Source: a bacterium (GTDB lineage: Bacteria; Elusimicrobiota; Elusimicrobia; Elusimicrobiales; UBA9959). From it: 64,000 nucleotides of DNA. The stretch spans positions 1 to 64,000 of the forward strand of contig JAJYNO010000019.1 of NCBI GenBank assembly GCA_021786295.1, read 5' to 3'. Under the pieces are notes generated by a model. The model saw only the letters and a list, made by a program, of their open reading frames with translations, made no database searches and had not been told where the DNA came from. A program made the translations under genes and the position numbers. Below, piece after piece: positions 60,364 through 64,000 of this stretch (position 1 is its first letter; each line of letters begins with the position of its first letter).

Positions 60364-61437
60364 ATGACACAAATGCGAACCGCACAACTTGCGGGCAACT
60401 GCGACGTCTTTTGCGGCATCGACGTGGACAAGAAAAGCTTCGCCGTTACGTTCAAAGACCGCCTGAATATGAACTATAGCAAGAAGATGCCCGCGGAACC
60501 CGAGTACCTCTGCAATTATATAAAAAACCACTTCGCCGGCAGGCAGGTGCTGTGCGTCTACGAAGCCGGCCCCACAGGCTATCATCTTTACGATCACATG
60601 AAGCGCAAAGGCCAGGCTTGCGTGATAACCTCCCCCATCACGATGAGGCGGGCCCCGAACGAAAAGGTCAAGACCAACCGCCTTGATTCCGTAAAGCTCG
60701 CGGAGGAGCTGCAAGCCGGTCTTCTAAAGTTCGTCCGGGTCCCTGAGGGCGCTTACAGGGAACTGCGCCAGCTCGTCAAAAGCCGGGAGGACTACGCTAT
60801 AGCGGTAAAAAAAGCGAAGCAACGGATAAAAGCGCTGCTGCTGTATAATCACCTCGAATCGGACCTGCGGGAGCCGGATGCGGGCTGGTCTAACAGGTAC
60901 ATAAGCAGTTTGAAAGAACTTGAATGCGGTCAGGGCGCCAGGCTGCGGCTGGACATGCTTCTGGCCGACCTGGACTACGGACGGCGGCAGACGCTTGCCA
61001 TACTACGGGGGCTGAAATCTTTTTTCAGGGAACACCCCGAGCTTGCAACCCACTTAAAGCATCTGCAGAGCATTCCAGGCATAGGCTTTGTGACCGGCAC
61101 GTCCATCCTTGCGCGGATAGGGGACCCGGCCGGACTTAGGTGTGTGCGTGAACTTGGTGGATTCCTCGGAGTTGTCCCGAAAGAGAGCTCAACGGGGGAC
61201 CGGGTAACAAGAAGCTCGATCACCCACCTGGGCAACAAGGTTCTGCGCGCCCTTATGGTGGAGGCGGCCTGGGTGGCGATACGCAGGGACACGGAACTGG
61301 GACAATTCTATCACCGGATACGGCTGCGGCACCACCCGGGGATAGGCGCGAGGAAAGCGATAGTGGCGGTCGCCAGGAAGCTGACGCACAGGGTTTACTG
61401 TGTGCTGAAAGAACAGCGGGACTATATCGCGCGCTAA
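60364..61437 (+). CDS. IS110-family transposase (recombinase)
   Basis: This 357-residue DEDD recombinase has the RuvC-like N-terminal domain: D20 in CGIDVDKK, E67 in YEAGPTGYHLYD and D108 in KTNRLDSVKLAE, where the usual first Asp is N105. The C-terminal Tnp domain has HLQSIPGIGFVTG and FLGVVPKESSTGDRVTRSSI with the conserved Ser (S275/S276), then LRALMVEAAW. AAGGAGG precedes the ATG at 60364; the frame opens at 60298 but without homology. Confidence 0.93.
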   Translation: MTQMRTAQLAGNCDVFCGIDVDKKSFAVTFKDRLNMNYSKKMPAEPEYLCNYIKNHFAGRQVLCVYEAGPTGYHLYDHMKRKGQACVITSPITMRRAPNEKVKTNRLDSVKLAEELQAGLLKFVRVPEGAYRELRQLVKSREDYAIAVKKAKQRIKALLLYNHLESDLREPDAGWSNRYISSLKELECGQGARLRLDMLLADLDYGRRQTLAILRGLKSFFREHPELATHLKHLQSIPGIGFVTGTSILARIGDPAGLRCVRELGGFLGVVPKESSTGDRVTRSSITHLGNKVLRALMVEAAWVAIRRDTELGQFYHRIRLRHHPGIGARKAIVAVARKLTHRVYCVLKEQRDYIAR

Positions 61438-61440
61438 GCC

Positions 61441-61601
61441 GTTTTCAGGATCAGGAGCGATTCCTATTGAGACGACTCGACTAATTCCAGAAATACGATT
61501 CGCAATTAGAAAGAGACTCAGAAGGAAAACGACGGAAGAACCATAGAGTGCGTCCTCTTGGGAGGAGCCACGAATAACAGATAGTTTCGCGTCCTGAAAA
61601 C
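61441..61601 (+). ncRNA. Candidate bridge RNA in the IS right end
   Basis: A perfect 10-bp pairing (gttttcagga 61441-61450 with tcctgaaaac 61592-61601) would close a 161-nt RNA. Inside lie a stem ctaatt/aattag (61481-61486, 61504-61509) with a 17-nt loop, and a hairpin tcctc-ttgg-gagga (61553-61566). The size and position after the transposase gene suit the right-end bridge RNA of IS1111-type elements. No coding frame spans it. Confidence 0.55.
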
Positions 61602-61656
61602 AGCTCGTCAGTTAGGAACCGTTAAGAGGACAGGAGAGCGATCCTGTATGGAAGCT

Positions 61657-61666
61657 TGACACCTCA
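61657..61666 (-). repeat. Right subterminal inverted repeat
   Basis: TGACACCTCA pairs exactly with the left copy. A hairpin cagga/tcctg (61631-61646) lies just before it. Confidence 0.7.
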
Positions 61667-61689
61667 CATAACAGGACTTAGGAATGAAC

Positions 61690-61770
61690 GTCTCCTAGCC
61701 CCTACCAAAACAAAACCGCCAGGCACCTCCCGGCGGCTCCGATCAGGGATCAACGACCCCTATTCCCTTC
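61690..61770 (-). repeat. Degenerate tag-hairpin repeat copy
   Basis: On the minus strand GGGGTCGTTGATCCCTGATC is followed by a hairpin with one mismatch (61736-61716) and TTTTGTTTTGG-TAGGGG. The -10 is destroyed, and no minus-strand gene follows. The stretch 61438-61808 holds no protein gene that I can support. Confidence 0.55.
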
Positions 61771-61808
61771 CCATTATTATATGATTGCTTTTAGCAGAGC
61801 AGACAACG

Positions 61809-62294
61809 ATGAAAGAACTCACCTTCCGCGGATATCTCCTCAGGCGCCTCGACCTCGACCGGGAAGAACTGCTGGCCCATCCCAACGACCGCGGCCGCTT
61901 TCTGCTCATGCGGATGCTGGACCGCGCGTTCACATCACCTTCGCTTTCCATGTTCTGGCGCTACTGGAACCCGGTATACGGCTACTTCCTCAGTAAATAC
62001 ATCTACAGGCCATGCCGCCGCATACTTCCCCGCTGGACCAGCCTGCTGCTCACGTTCGCTTTCTGCGGCTTCTTCCTGCACGACGCGCTGGCCTGGCCGG
62101 CGGCGATAACCCGTACCGGGAAGCTCTTCCCCCCGCCGCACAGGATCACCGCCTGGTTCACGCTGATAGCGGCTGGAATACTCCTATCGGAAGCCCTGGG
62201 CCTGCGCTTCGACGCTCTCTCCCGCCGCGCCCGCATAGCCCTGCACCTGGCCTACCTGGCAATAACACTAACCCTCGCCCTGCTCCTCCCCTGA
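61809..62294 (+). CDS. MBOAT-like membrane protein (short)
   Basis: This 161-residue protein has MFWRYWNPVYGYFLSKYIYR and FAFCGFFLHDALAW, which mirror the FWRRWN and HG/HD motifs of membrane-bound O-acyltransferases, then three hydrophobic segments. It is much shorter than full MBOAT proteins (about 450 aa). The start at 61809 is chosen over TTG 61785. A TATTAT/TATGAT sequence at 61775-61785 may be its -10. Confidence 0.55.
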   Translation: MKELTFRGYLLRRLDLDREELLAHPNDRGRFLLMRMLDRAFTSPSLSMFWRYWNPVYGYFLSKYIYRPCRRILPRWTSLLLTFAFCGFFLHDALAWPAAITRTGKLFPPPHRITAWFTLIAAGILLSEALGLRFDALSRRARIALHLAYLAITLTLALLLP

Positions 62295-62319
62295 CGCCCC
62301 GAAATCCCGCCCCTCCCCC

Positions 62320-62376
62320 AAAACAGAACCGCCGGGCAATTCCCGGCGGGTTAGATCGGGAGACAACGCCCCGCAG
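62320..62376 (-). repeat. Tag-hairpin repeat copy with dead promoter
   Basis: On the minus strand GGGGCGTTGTCTCCCGATCT follows the stop of the kinase-like gene. The perfect stem CCGCCGGG-AATTG-CCCGGCGG (62349-62329) comes next, then TTCTGTTTTGGGGG. It acts as terminator; no -10 is left. Confidence 0.65.
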
Positions 62377-62925
62377 CTATAACTGCCCCGCGCTAGCCAG
62401 GAGCTCCGCGGCCTCCCGCGGCCTTTTCAGGCGGAGGATGCGGAGATGCGGGTAAGCGTTATCGCGGATGAGCTTTTCGTACTGGCGCTTGTTGGAGCCG
62501 TAAGTCTGCAGCGCCCAGAGGATGATGGAGTCCCTGCTGAAGAAGACCATCCGCGCGCTCTCCCGGTTGCCGCCCCAGAGCTTCTTGCGCTTCAGGATCC
62601 TGCCGACGGACCGCCTGGTCACCCGCCAGAGCACCACCGGCAGCGCGTAATCCAGCCAGATGACCGTATCCGCCCTGCCCCAGGTAAGGTCTTGCACCTT
62701 GCTGTAGTTCCCGTGCACCACCCAGCCTTCGCCCCGGGCCATGGCGCTCTCTATGCGGCCGCGGAACACGGGCTGCTCCGCCTCGGTCCAGCCGGGCCCC
62801 CAGAACAGCGCGTCCAGCTCGATGTCCGTCAGCCCGAACCTCGCCGCCAGCCTCCCCGCCAGCACGCTCTTCCCGGACCCGCTGGTCCCCACCACCAAAA
62901 CCCTCGACCTAGAACTAAAATCCAT
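62377..62925 (-). CDS. FlaR-like P-loop kinase (adenylate kinase fold)
   Basis: This 182-residue protein has Walker A GTSGSGKS (about 13-20), IELDALFWGPGWTEAEQ and a WVVHGNYSKV segment. DTVIWLDYALPVVLWRVTRR is typical of proteins annotated as topology modulation protein FlaR. The true substrate is unknown. The ATG at 62925 lies 6 nt after TAGAAT, suggesting leaderless translation. A truncated near-identical copy lies at 60089-60229. Confidence 0.8.
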   Translation of the reverse strand: MDFSSRSRVLVVGTSGSGKSVLAGRLAARFGLTDIELDALFWGPGWTEAEQPVFRGRIESAMARGEGWVVHGNYSKVQDLTWGRADTVIWLDYALPVVLWRVTRRSVGRILKRKKLWGGNRESARMVFFSRDSIILWALQTYGSNKRQYEKLIRDNAYPHLRILRLKRPREAAELLASAGQL

Positions 62926-62931
62926 CCCCAA

Positions 62932-62943
62932 ATTCTACCAAAA
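62932..62943 (-). promoter_or_regulatory. TTTTGG-TAGAAT promoter
   Basis: This -10 (62937-62932) with TTTGTTTTGG upstream lies 6 nt before the kinase ATG; a diverged hairpin (ccgccgga...tccctacgg) adjoins it. Confidence 0.6.
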
Positions 62944-63032
62944 CAAACCCGCCGGAGAAGTCCCTACGGTTACGCCTCGGTTAGGAAACCGAGAACAGTG
63001 GCCCCGGCCAACGTCACCCCCTCCTCTTTTCA

Positions 63033-64000
63033 CTACTTCCGAGGCAGTTTATTGAGATCCATATTAACGGGCGGGAACTCATACACCTCAGGGACAGTCA
63101 CTTTTTGGGCGCGATCCTCTTCGCTAAGCACAAGCGGGATATAAATGTCCTGCGTAGGATTGTCCCTGTCTATGGTAGGATGCTGAAGTCCGCCTGTCTT
63201 TTCAGCGACAGTCCGCGATACATAGTCAAGCAGTTCATGAACATCCACTTTTCCGTCGAAATTCGCGTCCGCGTTCCTGGTAGTAAGCGCGTCAATGAGC
63301 TCATGAGTAAAGAAACCGTTATTTATCTCCGGGCTTTCATAGGATATCTCGTCGCCCCGCGAAGAGGAAAAGACTATCGTCCCCGATTGTTGGAACATAT
63401 CGTTATAAATGAACCTGTTCCTGGCCAACAGCCAGGCGCGTCCTGGAATACGCGAACGCGCGGCCCGACGCGATTTATCTGGCTTACGGGACGTCCGGGG
63501 AGCGAACCCGGAAACCTCGGCGGCGGCATAATAGTTGTCAAAGGTGTCTTCGTCCAGCTCTCCGGATCCGCAGGTATCCAGCAGCAAGAGTTTCTTTCTG
63601 GGTTTAATGCCGTCCAGGAGACCGGCTATGCTCTTATAAACGACACCGCTGCCGGTAAGGTCCCGGCGGTCGGCTTCGTACGGCAGGAAATAGTACTTGG
63701 GATCGGGACCCTGGTCATAACCGCCGTGCCCGGCTATAAAGAGCACTACCGTGTCGCCGGTTTTAGCGTCCTTCAGGAAACCAGAGAGCTTATGAATGTT
63801 CTTAGCCGTCGCCTCTGAATTCAGAAGCGTCTTAACGTGAACCGCGGCATAGCTTCCTTTCATTTCCGACATCGTGCGGGCAAGGTCCCGGGCATCCTTG
63901 GCCGCATATCCCAGCGCCAGCGACGGATCCTTGTATCCGGATATGCCGACCGCCATAAGATAAAGGTCCCCCTTTTCCTTTCCGACATAGTCGGCGTACG
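63033..64000 (-). CDS. Caspase-domain (C14) protein with EF-hand, 5' end beyond window
   Basis: The visible 322 residues are open to the right edge. They carry a caspase-like fold: LYLMAVGISGYKDP, catalytic His in LFIAGHGGYD and Cys in LLLLDTCGSGELDED. A canonical EF-hand loop DANFDGKVDVHE lies in the C-terminal part, which could make activity calcium-dependent. An unusual basic insert (SRKPDKSRRAARSR) follows the Cys. The N-terminal part, often a WD40 or repeat domain in such proteins, is not in the window. Confidence 0.88.
   Translation of the reverse strand, partial: YADYVGKEKGDLYLMAVGISGYKDPSLALGYAAKDARDLARTMSEMKGSYAAVHVKTLLNSEATAKNIHKLSGFLKDAKTGDTVVLFIAGHGGYDQGPDPKYYFLPYEADRRDLTGSGVVYKSIAGLLDGIKPRKKLLLLDTCGSGELDEDTFDNYYAAAEVSGFAPRTSRKPDKSRRAARSRIPGRAWLLARNRFIYNDMFQQSGTIVFSSSRGDEISYESPEINNGFFTHELIDALTTRNADANFDGKVDVHELLDYVSRTVAEKTGGLQHPTIDRDNPTQDIYIPLVLSEEDRAQKVTVPEVYEFPPVNMDLNKLPRK

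Larger units (their letters stand above)
60284..61681 (+). mobile_element. IS110-family element (IS1111-like, subterminal inverted repeats)
   Basis: The element contains one transposase gene and a non-coding right end of about 240 nt. Perfect 10-bp subterminal inverted repeats TGAGGTGTCA (60294-60303) and TGACACCTCA (61657-61666) mark the ends. TTAG occurs at both presumed junctions (60280-60283 and 61678-61681). Removing the segment between them restores TTCAA-TTAG-GAATGAACGTC, which resembles the tag repeat. The exact ends are inferred. Confidence 0.7.

Noticed and set aside
53445-62376. CRISPR array or integron attC array
   Set aside because: The repeats are dispersed between genes, differ in sequence, have no regular spacers, and no cas genes or integron integrase are present.

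Overview
The window is about two-thirds G+C bacterial chromosome. It comes from a Gram-negative-type organism: it encodes an outer-membrane DUF481 protein, lipoproteins with lipoboxes, MreBCD/RodA rod-shape genes and a standalone RcpC/CpaB-like domain protein. I cannot assign the phylum from sequence alone. The mix of genes would fit a deep-branching lineage such as Elusimicrobiota, but that is only a guess. No rRNA, tRNA or CRISPR array is visible.

Region 1 (1-22.3 kb, all minus strand) is one very long translation and cell-shape cluster. Reading in the direction of transcription it runs rplC-rplD-rplW-rplB-rpsS-rplV-rpsC-rplP-rpmC-rpsQ-rplN-rplX-rplE-rpsN-rpsH-rplF-rplR-rpsE-rplO-secY-adk-map-infA-rpmJ-rpsM-rpsK-rpsD-rpoA-rplQ. 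Four bases after rplQ it continues into mreB-mreC-mreD-mrdA-rodA, a DUF2344 gene and the start of an RNase E/G gene. rpsJ and rpmD are absent from their usual places. A near-consensus sigma-70 promoter (TTGACT-17-TATAAT) lies upstream of rplC with a hairpin-bearing leader of about 260 nt.

Region 2 (22.3-34.9 kb) holds envelope proteins of unknown function, a glycosidase-like lipoprotein, a free methionine sulfoxide reductase, a hybrid-like histidine kinase with degenerate receivers, an AlaX-type editing protein, MscL with a zinc ribbon, a DUF481 outer-membrane protein, an internally deleted aldo/keto reductase and two amidohydrolases. Region 3 (34.9-53.3 kb) holds a SagB-like oxidoreductase, PBP1A, orphan response regulators, a secreted HELGHH protease, small lipoproteins, a nitroreductase, a MATE exporter, a receiver-CheC fusion, an ankyrin lipoprotein, NudC, a DTW-domain tRNA modifier and a B3/4-domain protein.

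Region 4 (53.3-64 kb) is the accessory part. It contains a large secreted protein with Tyr/Gly repeats, an FkbM methyltransferase, an RRM protein, an RcpC-like protein, a nucleoside phosphorylase, a truncated duplicate of a P-loop kinase, an IS110-family element with a structured non-coding right end (a bridge-RNA candidate), an MBOAT-like protein and a caspase-domain protein with an EF-hand.

Two genome-scale patterns stand out. First, most intergenic regions carry TTTTG-n(0-1)-TAGAAT, an extended -10 promoter that often sits directly on a GC-rich terminator-like hairpin. Its -10 is frequently only 5-7 nt from the start codon, which predicts leaderless mRNAs. Second, a family of about 80-bp intergenic repeats (a conserved tag, then a CCGCCGGG hairpin, then this promoter) is scattered over 53-63 kb. 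The IS110 element appears to have inserted into one copy.
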